Assembly: GCF_039535115.1 (NCBI RefSeq)
Contig: NZ_BAAAWO010000001.1
Coordinates: 2,976,001-3,040,000, forward strand
DNA: 64,000 nucleotides
Direction: 5' to 3'
Origin: Paeniglutamicibacter sulfureus
GTDB taxonomy: Bacteria > Actinomycetota > Actinomycetes > Actinomycetales > Micrococcaceae
In this document: piece by piece, positions 9,337 to 19,457 of the stretch
Numbering within the stretch: the stretch's first letter is position 1
Layout of the letters: the number at the start of each line of letters is the position of its first letter
Translations under genes and position numbers: made by a program
Notes under the pieces: model-generated
What the model was told of the DNA's origin: nothing
What the model saw: only the letters and a program-made list of their open reading frames with translations
Database searches by the model: none

Positions 9337-11052
9337 ATGAGCACTGGAACCACACCGGCCGGCCTCGGCCCGGAGACCGCCCAGGGCCTTTTGCTCGGCC
9401 CCATGCTCCGCCACGTGGACAACACCTCCGCCAGCATCTGGGTCGAAACCGCCATGGCCTGCACCGTCGAGGTCCGCTGCGGCGCGGACTCCTGGCAGGC
9501 AGCGACGTTCGGTGCCCACGGCCACCACTACGCGCTGGTCGAGGTATCCGGGCTAAAGGCGGGAACCGTCCGTCCCTACACCGTGCACCTGAACGGAAAA
9601 CGTGTCTGGCCCATCGAGGACGGGTTCCCCGACTCCATGATCGCCACCCTGGATCCGGCCAAGGAACCCCGGCTGGCCTTTGGATCCTGTCGCACCAGTG
9701 TCCCGCATGACGAAGCGGGCAATCGTACGCACGGGGTCGACGCAATGCGCGCCTACGCCCTCTCCATGGCCGGGCTCGAGCACGGCCGCTGGCCCGACCT
9801 GGCATTGTTCCTTGGCGACCAGGTCTACGCGGACTCCACGAGCCTGGAAATGCAGGAGTTCATCCGCAGACGCCGCAACATCAAGGAAGCCCCCGGGGAA
9901 GAGCTGAAGGACTATGAGGAATACGCCCACCTCTATAGCCTGGCCTGGTCGGACCCGGCCAACCGCTGGCTTCTCTCCACGCTGCCCAGCGCCATGATGT
10001 TCGACGACCACGATATCCGCGACGACTGGAACTCATCCCTGGAGTGGAAACGTGAGATGCAGAAGACCGGCTGGTGGCACGAACGCATGGTTTCCGGGAT
10101 CGGTTCGTACTGGATCTATCAGCACCTCGGAAACCTCTCCCCCGATCAGCGGGCTGCCGATCCGCTGTGGCGGCGCATCGCTGCCCACACGGGAACCGGC
10201 GAGCTGGACCTGACCGCCGAGCTGGACGAATTCGCCGAGCGCGTCGACGCGGAACCCGAAAGCCACAGTTGGAGCTACTGCCGGGACTGGGATGCGGTGC
10301 GCCTGATCGTGGTTGACTCCCGGGCAGCACGCACCTTGGACCCCGGGCGGCGTGCCCTGCTCGACCCGACTGAACTTGCTTGGCTTGATGGGCGGATGCG
10401 CGGCGGCTTCCGCCACCTGCTGATCGGCACCTCGTTGCCCTTCCTGCTGCCCATGGGCCTGCACCACGTGGAATCCTGGGATGAGGCCATCTCCAGCGGG
10501 AGCCGCAGAAGCCTCCGGGGCTGGCTAGGTGAGCGGTTGCGCAGGACCTTCGACCTTGAACATTGGGCGGCCTTCCAAAGCAGCTTCCAGGAGGTCGCCC
10601 GGTTTGCCACGGAGGTCGCCGACGGCAAGCGCGGACCGGTCCCGCAGACAGTCACGTTCCTCTCCGGGGATGTGCACTTTTCCTACGTTTCCGAAGTCGA
10701 ACGACAGGGCGGCAGCAGAATCCTGCAGGCCGTGTGTTCCCCGATCCGCAACCCGCTGCCCCGGTTCCTGCGGTACTTTGCCGCAGCCTTGGCGCTGGGT
10801 CCCGCGGTCCCCTTCGGGGCCTGGATGGCGAGCCAGGCGCACGTGCCCAACCCCCCGTTTGCCTGGAGCGGCATCAAGGGGCCGTGGTTCGACAATTGCC
10901 TGGCCATCATTGAGGCCACCGGCGACGGACTGGAAATCAGCTGGGTCACCGGGGTGGTCCGGGATGGGGACCATATGCATCCGAGGTTGGACACCGTGGA
11001 GGTTGCCTCGCTTCGGGCGCGCGGGGACCACACGCATTCGCCGGAATCGTAA
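9337..11052 (+). CDS. PhoD-like alkaline phosphatase family protein
   Basis: A 571-residue protein without a signal peptide, so probably cytosolic. The N-terminal 100 residues form an Ig/fibronectin-like domain (GLLLGPMLRHVDNTSASIWV). The metallophosphatase core follows, with metal-site segments LALFLGDQVYAD, MFDDHDIRDDW and FLSGDVHFSY. PhoD enzymes are Ca/Fe-dependent phosphodiesterases or phosphatases; most secreted PhoDs carry a Tat signal, so the lack of one suggests an intracellular paralogue of this family. An AGGGAGAA ribosome site precedes the ATG. It is convergent with the thioesterase gene. Confidence 0.88.
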   Translation: MSTGTTPAGLGPETAQGLLLGPMLRHVDNTSASIWVETAMACTVEVRCGADSWQAATFGAHGHHYALVEVSGLKAGTVRPYTVHLNGKRVWPIEDGFPDSMIATLDPAKEPRLAFGSCRTSVPHDEAGNRTHGVDAMRAYALSMAGLEHGRWPDLALFLGDQVYADSTSLEMQEFIRRRRNIKEAPGEELKDYEEYAHLYSLAWSDPANRWLLSTLPSAMMFDDHDIRDDWNSSLEWKREMQKTGWWHERMVSGIGSYWIYQHLGNLSPDQRAADPLWRRIAAHTGTGELDLTAELDEFAERVDAEPESHSWSYCRDWDAVRLIVVDSRAARTLDPGRRALLDPTELAWLDGRMRGGFRHLLIGTSLPFLLPMGLHHVESWDEAISSGSRRSLRGWLGERLRRTFDLEHWAAFQSSFQEVARFATEVADGKRGPVPQTVTFLSGDVHFSYVSEVERQGGSRILQAVCSPIRNPLPRFLRYFAAALALGPAVPFGAWMASQAHVPNPPFAWSGIKGPWFDNCLAIIEATGDGLEISWVTGVVRDGDHMHPRLDTVEVASLRARGDHTHSPES

Positions 11053-11147
11053 ACGGGGCGGGGATCTCCAGGGCACCGCCCTGCCGGCAACCGCGGGCAC
11101 CGTCCGATGCCCGGCCGCACCTGCCCCGTACGGTATTTGCCGCCGGC

Positions 11148-12101
11148 TCAGTACACCCGCTCCGTGGCGAATCGCAGGGGGCTCAGTTCCGCCCGCCGCC
11201 GGACCAGGTCCACGGCGTGCGCATCCAGCCGCCGGTCCTCCTCGCTGACGGGCACCAGCTGCCGCACCGCGGAAGCGCGGCCGGACTCGTCACGGGCGAC
11301 GAAGATAGTCATGCACTGGGTGGTGTCGCGCCACTGAGTTTCGCGGGGGTCCCGGGCGCGCACGTGCACGGCGATGTGCATGGAATGCGGTCCGGTGTGG
11401 ATCAGCCGCGCCTCGAGCTCGACGACGTCGCCGATGTGGATGGGATTGGTGAAGTGGATGCCCCCGGAATAGACGGCCACCGCATCATCCCCGCACCACC
11501 CCATGGCGCAGGCCCGGGCGACCTCGTCGATCCATCGCATCACGATCCCGCCGTGTGCGTTCCCTCCCCAGTTCACGTCCGTTGGGGAGGCCAGGAACCT
11601 GAACTTCTCGCGAGGCGCGGTGCCGGCCTCCGTGTACTCCTGCGCCAGCATGGCCTGGCGGATCTCGGCGCGCGCGGCCACGCGGTCGGCCGCCCCATGT
11701 GCCAGTTGGGCCGCTGCGGCATCGGCCGGCTTCCAGGGCGGGACCGCCTTGGCGCGGCGTTGCTCGTCCATTGCCACGAAGACCAGGATGCAGTCCATGG
11801 CGGGCTTGAAGACGCGTTCGCGCACGTCGGCGGCGTCGACGGTGACCACCACCTGCATGCTGCTGCGCCCGGTGTGCACGATCTGGGCGGTGACCTCGAT
11901 CAGGTCGCCGTTTTCGATGGGCCGGGTGAAGTGGACGTTCCCGACGTAGGCGGTGACGCAGTAGCCGCCGGAGTAGCCGACGGCGCAGGCGTAGCCGGCC
12001 TTGTCGATCCACTCGAGCACGCGCCCGGCCTGGACCGTGAGCCCGTCTTCGGAAACATCGGTCGGTGCGGCCAGGAAGCGCAGCGTCATCACGTCGTTCA
12101 T
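11148..12101 (-). CDS. Acyl-CoA thioesterase with two hotdog domains
   Basis: A 317-residue protein made of a tandem duplication. Domain 1 (about 5-135) contains AGRVLEWIDKAGYACAVGYS and NVHFTRPIENGDLIEV. Domain 2 (about 160-300) repeats this as GGIVMRWIDEVARACAMGW and GIHFTNPIHIGDVVEL. The paired hotdog arrangement with a conserved Asp in each helix matches the acyl-CoA hydrolase (BACH/YciA-like) family, which cleaves acyl-CoA to free acid and CoA. Chain-length preference cannot be judged. Minus-strand neighbours are separated from it by a terminator-like hairpin. Confidence 0.9.
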   Translation of the reverse strand: MNDVMTLRFLAAPTDVSEDGLTVQAGRVLEWIDKAGYACAVGYSGGYCVTAYVGNVHFTRPIENGDLIEVTAQIVHTGRSSMQVVVTVDAADVRERVFKPAMDCILVFVAMDEQRRAKAVPPWKPADAAAAQLAHGAADRVAARAEIRQAMLAQEYTEAGTAPREKFRFLASPTDVNWGGNAHGGIVMRWIDEVARACAMGWCGDDAVAVYSGGIHFTNPIHIGDVVELEARLIHTGPHSMHIAVHVRARDPRETQWRDTTQCMTIFVARDESGRASAVRQLVPVSEEDRRLDAHAVDLVRRRAELSPLRFATERVY

Positions 12102-12138
12102 GTGCCAATACTAGCCATGTGCCGCCGCAACAGACGCT

Positions 12139-12171
12139 TGTGGCCGGCACCCGAAACAGGTACCGGCCACA
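12139..12171 (-). terminator. Terminator-like hairpin after the FMN reductase gene
   Basis: The arms TGTGGCCGGCACC and GGTACCGGCCACA pair with a single C-A mismatch around a 7-base loop. It lies about 42 bases past the stop of the minus-strand FMN reductase gene and 38 bases before the thioesterase start. There is no clear U-tract, as is common in actinobacteria. Confidence 0.55.
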
Positions 12172-12212
12172 GGTGCACTCATCGACCCCGAAGGGTCAAT
12201 GCCATTTCTGGA

Positions 12213-12767
12213 CTAGTTGCTTTCGGCGGCGGCGCGGATGCCCTCGAGCACTGCCGAAACCTGGCCAACAACCTCTGCGTCGTCCTTCGGGTGGGTCTCG
12301 GCGAAGCGGACCAGCGAACCCGGGATGGAGAGCTTGACGTCTTCCAGCACGGTGGCGCCGGCGATGCCGACGGCCTTGCGGGCCTCGTCCTGGGCCCACA
12401 CGCCACCGAACTGGCCGTAGGCGGTGCCGATGACGGCGGCGGGCTTGCCGAAGACGGCGCCGGCGCCCATCGGGCGGGAAAGCCAGTCGATGGCGTTCTT
12501 CAGCACTGCAGGCATGGTGCCGTTGTACTCGGGGGAAACCAGCAGCAGGGCGTCGGCCGCACCGGCGGCTTCGCGCAGCGCGACGGCAGCAGCCGGAACC
12601 TGTCCCTCGACGTCGATGTCCTCGTTGTAGAACGGAATGTCCTCGATGCCGGCGTAAAGGTTTACCTCAACGCCCTCAGGGGCGTTCGCGACGGTGGCCT
12701 CGGCCAGCTGCTGGTTGGTGGAACCGTTGCGGAGGGAACCGACGAGGGTCAGGACGGTGGTTGCCAT
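12213..12767 (-). CDS. NADPH-dependent FMN reductase family protein
   Basis: A 184-residue flavodoxin-like protein. The FMN phosphate loop is TLVGSLRNGSTN (residues 5-16). The family signature SPEYNGTMPAVLKNAIDW lies near residue 80 and an AVIGTAYGQFGG segment follows. Members reduce FMN, quinones or azo compounds with NAD(P)H. The ATG at 12767 has AGGAGA upstream on the minus strand; upstream in-frame codons are unsupported. The 254 bases upstream (12768-13021) hold nothing recognisable apart from its promoter region. Confidence 0.9.
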   Translation of the reverse strand: MATTVLTLVGSLRNGSTNQQLAEATVANAPEGVEVNLYAGIEDIPFYNEDIDVEGQVPAAAVALREAAGAADALLLVSPEYNGTMPAVLKNAIDWLSRPMGAGAVFGKPAAVIGTAYGQFGGVWAQDEARKAVGIAGATVLEDVKLSIPGSLVRFAETHPKDDAEVVGQVSAVLEGIRAAAESN

Positions 12768-13021
12768 AAGAGGAAGTCTCCTGTTTTTTCGGGGGGTGCT
12801 GCTTGATGCGTCAATCAATGCCAACCACGCAATGGGCATCTCGATTCCCCACACGGCCGTGACGAGCAACACATTGGCGGATGCTCGGAAGCGGCCGCGT
12901 AGGGAGAATCGTGGGCGTTCTTGCGGTCATTGCCGTGGTGATCTGCATCGATTCAGCTTTGCAGGACGCCTTCTCGAGGTATACGAAATGAAGTCCGCCA
13001 AAAATCGGCGAGTCCTGGCCG

Positions 13022-14059
13022 TTACAGCCAGCCCTCGGGATTGACCCACTTGCCGTTGACGATGACCTCGAGGTGCAGGTGGGGGCCTGTTGAGTTGCCC
13101 GTGCTGCCAGCCAGGGCGACGACCTCGCCGCGCCCGACCTTTTGTCCCACGGACACCTTGAGGGCCGAGTTGTGGTTGTAGCTGGTTTCCAGCCCGTTGC
13201 CGTGGTCGATTTTGACGCGGTTGCCGGAGTGGCCGGCCCATTCGGCCTGCACGACGGTGCCGGCGGCGCTTGCCTTGATCGGTGTACCCATGGGAACTGC
13301 GTAGTCCAGGCCGTTGTGGTTCATGTACCCCGGACCGGTCGGGTTCTTGCGGAAACCAAAGCGCGACGTCAACCGGATGCTGTCCACCGGCTGGGCGAGC
13401 TTGGTGACTTTTCCGGTGTCAGCGGTGGCGGCGGGCGCCGGCTTGGCGTCCTTGGCGACCTTTGCGGCGGCAACGGTCGTGACAGGGGCCGGCTTCTTTT
13501 CCTTCTTTTCCACCTTGATGAACTTGCTGGTCACCGAGGCGCGATCGACCGTGAGCTTGTCACTGGCCGGGGCTTTGACATCCGCGACGGCGGTCTGGGC
13601 GACGCGCTGGGGCTCTGGGGCAACCTCCTCGGCCTCCTGCGCGGGGGCGGCAGCGAATGCCAGGGCGGACACGGCGGCGACTGCTGCGAGCTTGTGCGCC
13701 AACCCGAGGCGGGGGCGCCGGTCCCGGGGGGCGAACTTCCGAACGCTGTCCAGTTTGCCGGCTTCCGCAGGCATCGGCAGGGGCACCGACTGTGCACCAG
13801 ATGCGGAAGGGACTTCGGCGGCGGCCATGGATGAAGCGTCCGGGGCCGCTCCATAGCGGAGGCTTGCCACGAATCGGCGGCCGGCATACTCCGTGTCATT
13901 CGGGGATTGCGCGGAATCCGGGACCGCGCCGAGTGCGCGGCGGCCCGACCGCCGGGAAGTGTTTTCGCCGCTCGCGATTTGCTCCATGGAAGCGTTGGCG
14001 GGCTTGGCATCAACGGGGCCGGACGCGCGGCGGCGCGCGGAATTATGGTGCTGGGTCAA
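13022..14059 (-). CDS. M23 family peptidoglycan endopeptidase (LytM domain)
   Basis: A protein of about 345 residues. A basic, low-complexity N-terminal region of about 110 residues is followed by a hydrophobic segment (LAAVAAVSALAFAAAPA), a Lys/Ala/Pro-rich linker, and the C-terminal M23 domain. Zinc ligands are visible in NHNGLDYAVP (HxxxD) and GPHLHLEV (HxH). These enzymes cut peptide cross-links in peptidoglycan and help growth or separation. The TTG at 14059 is preferred because GAGAGG lies 7 bases upstream and right after the riboswitch; an ATG at 14074 is possible but has no ribosome site. Control by the upstream c-di-AMP riboswitch is expected. Confidence 0.88.
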   Translation of the reverse strand: MTQHHNSARRRASGPVDAKPANASMEQIASGENTSRRSGRRALGAVPDSAQSPNDTEYAGRRFVASLRYGAAPDASSMAAAEVPSASGAQSVPLPMPAEAGKLDSVRKFAPRDRRPRLGLAHKLAAVAAVSALAFAAAPAQEAEEVAPEPQRVAQTAVADVKAPASDKLTVDRASVTSKFIKVEKKEKKPAPVTTVAAAKVAKDAKPAPAATADTGKVTKLAQPVDSIRLTSRFGFRKNPTGPGYMNHNGLDYAVPMGTPIKASAAGTVVQAEWAGHSGNRVKIDHGNGLETSYNHNSALKVSVGQKVGRGEVVALAGSTGNSTGPHLHLEVIVNGKWVNPEGWL

Positions 14060-14077
14060 ATGATTACCTCTCATGTA

Positions 14078-14228
14078 TCGCCTGCGAAGTTAGCTGTCGG
14101 ATTCGAGTCATGAGATTAACTCGGCCGAGCCCACCAAGGTGGACTCAACTTCACCCCGAGATCCATGGTGCAAGACCAGGATCGGTTGATTGGGTCCTCC
14201 GCCCCTACCGGGAATTTTTACTCCGCGA
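14078..14228 (-). ncRNA. c-di-AMP riboswitch (ydaO/yuaA class)
   Basis: Read on the minus strand, this leader has the conserved blocks of the ydaO aptamer in the right order. A 5' block contains CCCGGTAGGGGCGGAGGACC, a middle block GGGGTGAA, and a 3' block CCGACAGCTAACTTCGCAGG. These match the actinobacterial class that binds c-di-AMP and turns off cell-wall hydrolase genes when the ligand is abundant. It ends just before the ribosome site of the M23 peptidase gene. Boundaries are estimated from the motif ends. Confidence 0.88.
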
Positions 14229-14531
14229 TCCGCCGGTAGGGTTGGGCGAACCGGATCGGGACTGGGTTGCCTAGATGCGACCCGATGTAAAACCCTACGA
14301 GGGTAAATACAAAAGTTACAATTCCGTTATCAATCCATGCGGCGGACAAATACGTGGGCGCCGACACCGGTCGATGGCTCTCGCTCCCTCGATCCCGTAC
14401 ACCCGCACAAGTGCGGACTTCCGGCACTTTCCATGGTGACTAGGAGCCCGGTCGGATGGCGTCATAGTAGGGCTGCGCCAGCAGCCCGGATTCCATCTGG
14501 ATGGCAATAGTCAGGAGCTCCCCCGGGACGG

Positions 14532-14935
14532 TAGCTTAAATGTGATCAAGTAGACGGTGGGCCCGGGCTCTGCGGCGGTGCGGATGGTGCAGTCCAAGCC
14601 GGTCGTCGGGCTGATTCCCTCCATTGCGGCTCACCACGCCTTCAACCAGTTGCGGATAATGCGGCAGGTTCAGTAGGTGAAGACCCGCAAATCCATCCTG
14701 GGTTGGACCTTCTTCCTTAACGGGAACATTGTGGCCGCTGCGAAGTCCTTGTTGATGGACAGGACTATCACCTGCCTGCGTCTCGGCGTGCGGAAAAGGG
14801 AACACTGGCACCTCCACGCCTCGGGCAAGAAGGACCACCGTCCCCCACGAGCCGCTTGCCTGAAGGGCAAGCGGGCGGGTGACACCCTGAAGCAGGCATA
14901 TTCCGTGCTGCCGTGCTGAAAGCATCTCCAGGCCG
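14532..14935 (+). pseudogene. Unrecognised gene remnant in an 800-base gap
   Basis: The gap between the riboswitch (14228) and the Clp gene (15055) holds a stretch with high third-position GC in one plus-strand frame. Reading GLIPSIAAHHAFNQLRIM, it meets TAG at 14674 and then resumes from GTG 14677 to 14919 as an 80-residue frame (KTRKSILGWTFFLNGN onward). I do not recognise the protein. The codon bias with an internal stop suggests a decayed gene, possibly mobile-element derived, but no insertion-sequence ends are seen. Confidence 0.25.
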
Positions 14936-15015
14936 TCGCCCCCGGCATCTCGCCGTCGGCGAACATTGCCCCGCCGGAATCACGCCCGGGAATATCCTGT
15001 TGGCATCCGCGTTAA

Positions 15016-15036
15016 CTTGAGCCAAGGGCACTCAAG
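15016..15036 (+). promoter_or_regulatory. HAIR operator (HspR binding site) upstream of the Clp gene
   Basis: The sequence CTTGAGC-N7-ACTCAAG fits the HspR-associated inverted repeat CTTGAGT-N7-ACTCAAG with one mismatch. It lies 18 bases before the ATG, immediately upstream of an AGGAGG ribosome site at about 15044-15050. HspR represses dnaK, clpB and related chaperone genes in actinobacteria until heat stress. The downstream ATPase is therefore probably a heat-shock gene. Confidence 0.8.
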
Positions 15037-15054
15037 TATCCAATAGGAGGAAAC

Positions 15055-17613
<2,559 letters not shown>

Positions 17614-17626
17614 CCGGGAAGGAAGC

Positions 17627-17660
17627 CAGAGGGGGCGGGAAGAATTTCCCGCCCCCTCTG
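17627..17660 (+). terminator. Intrinsic terminator after the Clp gene
   Basis: A perfect 14-bp stem, CAGAGGGGGCGGGA with TCCCGCCCCCTCTG, encloses a 6-base loop 13 bases after the Clp stop codon. There is no U-tract. The stability and placement make it a convincing terminator. Confidence 0.85.
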
Positions 17661-17732
17661 TCGCGTCTTCGGCCCGTGCTGGATTGTGTGGGGGCTGGGG
17701 AGCCCCACACAGGCAGAAACCTTGGGGGTTAA

Positions 17733-18005
17733 ATGTCGCGCAAGAAAAGATGGGAGCGCAGTTCCGGGCGTGTTCGCCGCACATGGAACCTCGGACTGGT
17801 CATCGCCCTTCTCGCGCGGCTCTACCTGCGCGGCCCGACAGTGGAGGGGCCAAGCAAGGAACGGAACAGGTACCGGCCCGCGTGCCGCAGCTCTGAGTCG
17901 GCGCCGACTGTTGAATGGCCTAGGTGTCGCGTAGCTGGTCCAGCGCCGCCTTCAGGCGGGTATCGGCATCGGCGGCTACCTCGCGAATGGCAGGGTTCCC
18001 ACTAA
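17733..18005 (+). CDS. Possible small basic protein (doubtful)
   Basis: An ATG with GGGGGT upstream opens a 90-residue frame beginning MSRKKRWERSSGRVRRTWN, followed by a short hydrophobic run (LGLVIALLARLYL). It overlaps the 3' end of the convergent DUF302 gene by 86 bases, which argues against the full length. It could be a small membrane protein or chance. No family is recognised. Confidence 0.22.
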   Translation: MSRKKRWERSSGRVRRTWNLGLVIALLARLYLRGPTVEGPSKERNRYRPACRSSESAPTVEWPRCRVAGPAPPSGGYRHRRLPREWQGSH

Positions 18006-18330
18006 TGCGGGACAGGACCTGCGCGTCAATGGTCTCTATCGTGGTTTCGGTCGCGTCCAGTGCCCTGCGGACCACCACGTTGCACGGCAACAAGGCCCCA
18101 AGTTCGGGTTCGGTGAGCAATCCCCGATTGGCCAGATGCGGATTGCAGGCCCCAAGTATCAGGTAGTCGCCGATCCGGTCGGCCGATTCGGCGCTGATCT
18201 TTGCCGTCAGGACGGCACGCACATCGATTTCGGTCAGCACCCCAAAGCCCTGGCGCCCCAGTGCATCCTTGGTGCGGGCCACTGCTTCCTCCCAGTCCAG
18301 CGAAACGGTGATGCTGTGCGTGTAGCCCAT
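17920..18330 (-). CDS. DUF302 domain protein
   Basis: A 136-residue protein starting MGYTHSITVSLDWEEAVART. The DUF302 core is visible: the early helix with ALGRQGFGVLTEIDV, the LILGACNPHLANRGL segment near residue 65, and LLPCNVVVRR. Structures of the family show a TT1751-like fold with a conserved Cys; the role is unknown, though members are often linked to redox or metal stress. The start at 18330 is preferred over an upstream frame extension that overlaps unsupported sequence. Confidence 0.88.
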   Translation of the reverse strand: MGYTHSITVSLDWEEAVARTKDALGRQGFGVLTEIDVRAVLTAKISAESADRIGDYLILGACNPHLANRGLLTEPELGALLPCNVVVRRALDATETTIETIDAQVLSRISGNPAIREVAADADTRLKAALDQLRDT

Positions 18331-18470
18331 GTCAGTGGTCCTCTCGCTCCCCCCAGCGCCGTGCGCGTCGGGTTGCCGGTGTTTGCGGCCCAGCCTAGCC
18401 GCGATCCAAGACGCTGTCTGCCCCTCGGCCAACAATCACCACGCCTGGCACTGCTTGGGGGTTGTTCTAT

Positions 18471-18719
18471 TCATGGCACCTGTCCCGTGGCGGTCTTTCG
18501 TTCCACAGGCACGAAGGTGTCCCTGGGTCCAGGGTTGCACATTAGCCAGAAATCGTAGTCGAACCGTCGGTTCGGGTCCCCCACGACGAACCATGCAGCC
18601 ATGATCCGCCGACATTCAAGAGCGTTGGTGCCATTGCGCCATAAGGCAAACCTGGCAGCGACATTGATTTGGTGGGGCGATGCAGCACGTCCCACCCCCA
18701 AGCATTCATAGTGATCCAT
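18471..18719 (-). CDS. Small J-domain-like protein lacking HPD
   Basis: An 82-residue protein with a strong GGGGGAG ribosome site. The start MDHYECLGVGRAASPHQI matches helix I to II of DnaJ domains (DYYEVLGV...A). The end of the fold also matches: AAWFVVGDPNRRFDYDFW resembles the AYEVLSDPEKRxxYD pattern of helix III-IV. The HPD tripeptide that stimulates DnaK is absent and helix II to III is shortened. It could be a J-like adaptor, a decoy or a decayed DnaJ fragment. No DnaK gene is nearby. Confidence 0.55.
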   Translation of the reverse strand: MDHYECLGVGRAASPHQINVAARFALWRNGTNALECRRIMAAWFVVGDPNRRFDYDFWLMCNPGPRDTFVPVERKTATGQVP

Positions 18720-18871
18720 AGCTTCTCCCCCAAGGAAACGCCCGACAGTCCCCCAAACCTATGCTCCACCTGGCGAACCAGGCAAGGGATGCGTGAAAAC
18801 ATCGCACAACAGGCGAGCATCTGGGAACCGCCGGACCCTTTCCGGCCTATCGAGGTTGCGATGAACCGAGC

Positions 18872-19189
18872 TCAGGCGTGAAGGGACTTGAGGCCAACAA
18901 CGCCGCCAATGATCATCAGCAGAAAGAGCACTTTCAGGATCGAGATCGTCTCGGTGCCAGTGGCCATCGCGTAAACGACCGTCAGCGTCGCACCGATTCC
19001 GACCCATACCGCATAGGCGGTACCGAGTGGCAGTTCCTTCATCGCATAGGCCAGGCCGGCCATGCTCAACACCAGTCCCACGGCGAATACAACGGTAGGA
19101 ACCAACCGGCTTAACCCTTCGGATTTACCCAACGCGGTGGCCCAAACGGCTTCGAGAACACCGGAAACAATGAGAATAAACCAAGACAT
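18872..19189 (-). CDS. gdx: SMR-family guanidinium exporter (Gdx/SugE type)
   Basis: A 105-residue protein with four transmembrane helices. The essential membrane Glu is in helix 1 (VSGVLEAVWATALGKSEG) and the Gdx-type signature GTAYAVWVGIGA is in helix 3. SMR proteins form antiparallel dimers and exchange cations for protons; the Gdx branch exports guanidinium. The guanidine-III riboswitch directly upstream supports guanidinium rather than quaternary ammonium as substrate. A GAGGAG ribosome site lies 6 bases before the ATG and directly abuts the aptamer. Confidence 0.92.
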   Translation of the reverse strand: MSWFILIVSGVLEAVWATALGKSEGLSRLVPTVVFAVGLVLSMAGLAYAMKELPLGTAYAVWVGIGATLTVVYAMATGTETISILKVLFLLMIIGGVVGLKSLHA

Positions 19190-19202
19190 GACTGACTCCT
19201 CG

Positions 19203-19245
19203 CGGGCCGTCTTGTCGCACACCGGGTACGGCACCCATCGTCCGG
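19203..19245 (-). ncRNA. Guanidine-III riboswitch (ykkC-III)
   Basis: On the minus strand this 43-base element carries the conserved blocks of the guanidine-III class in order: CCGGACGA, GCCGTACCCGGT and GACAAGACGGC. These form the compact pseudoknot that binds guanidinium. The element ends next to the GAGGAG ribosome site (19196-19201), as expected for a switch that exposes the site when ligand binds. The regulated gene is the Gdx-type exporter. Confidence 0.92.
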
Positions 19246-19457
19246 AACCCCTGTCATGAGGCTTCTTCCCAGATTTTCACACATCGCAGCCCCGAGGCAA
19301 GGCGGACGTCGAGCCGGAACGCCCACCTCAACAGGGCTCCCCGCGGTCACCGCATGTTTACCGGCGCGCCATCTTCGGTTGGTGAGCGTCGGGGAGGATG
19401 GGTTCGCGCGCCGCTCCCCCGGCCGCGCCAATCCAACACCGCACCGTGAGGCAAAAC

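Noticed and set aside
13957..14427. Small minus-strand frame at 14218-14427 as a gene with a membrane segment
   Set aside because: It overlaps the c-di-AMP riboswitch leader and its promoter region and has no ribosome site.
17733..17919. Confident small membrane protein after the Clp terminator
   Set aside because: It has a weak ribosome site and runs into the 3' end of the DUF302 gene; kept only as a low-confidence feature.
19190..19260. Guanidine-I (ykkC) riboswitch upstream of the SMR gene
   Set aside because: GGGGTTCCGG resembles a ykkC block, but the other guanidine-I blocks are missing and the short guanidine-III pattern fits fully.
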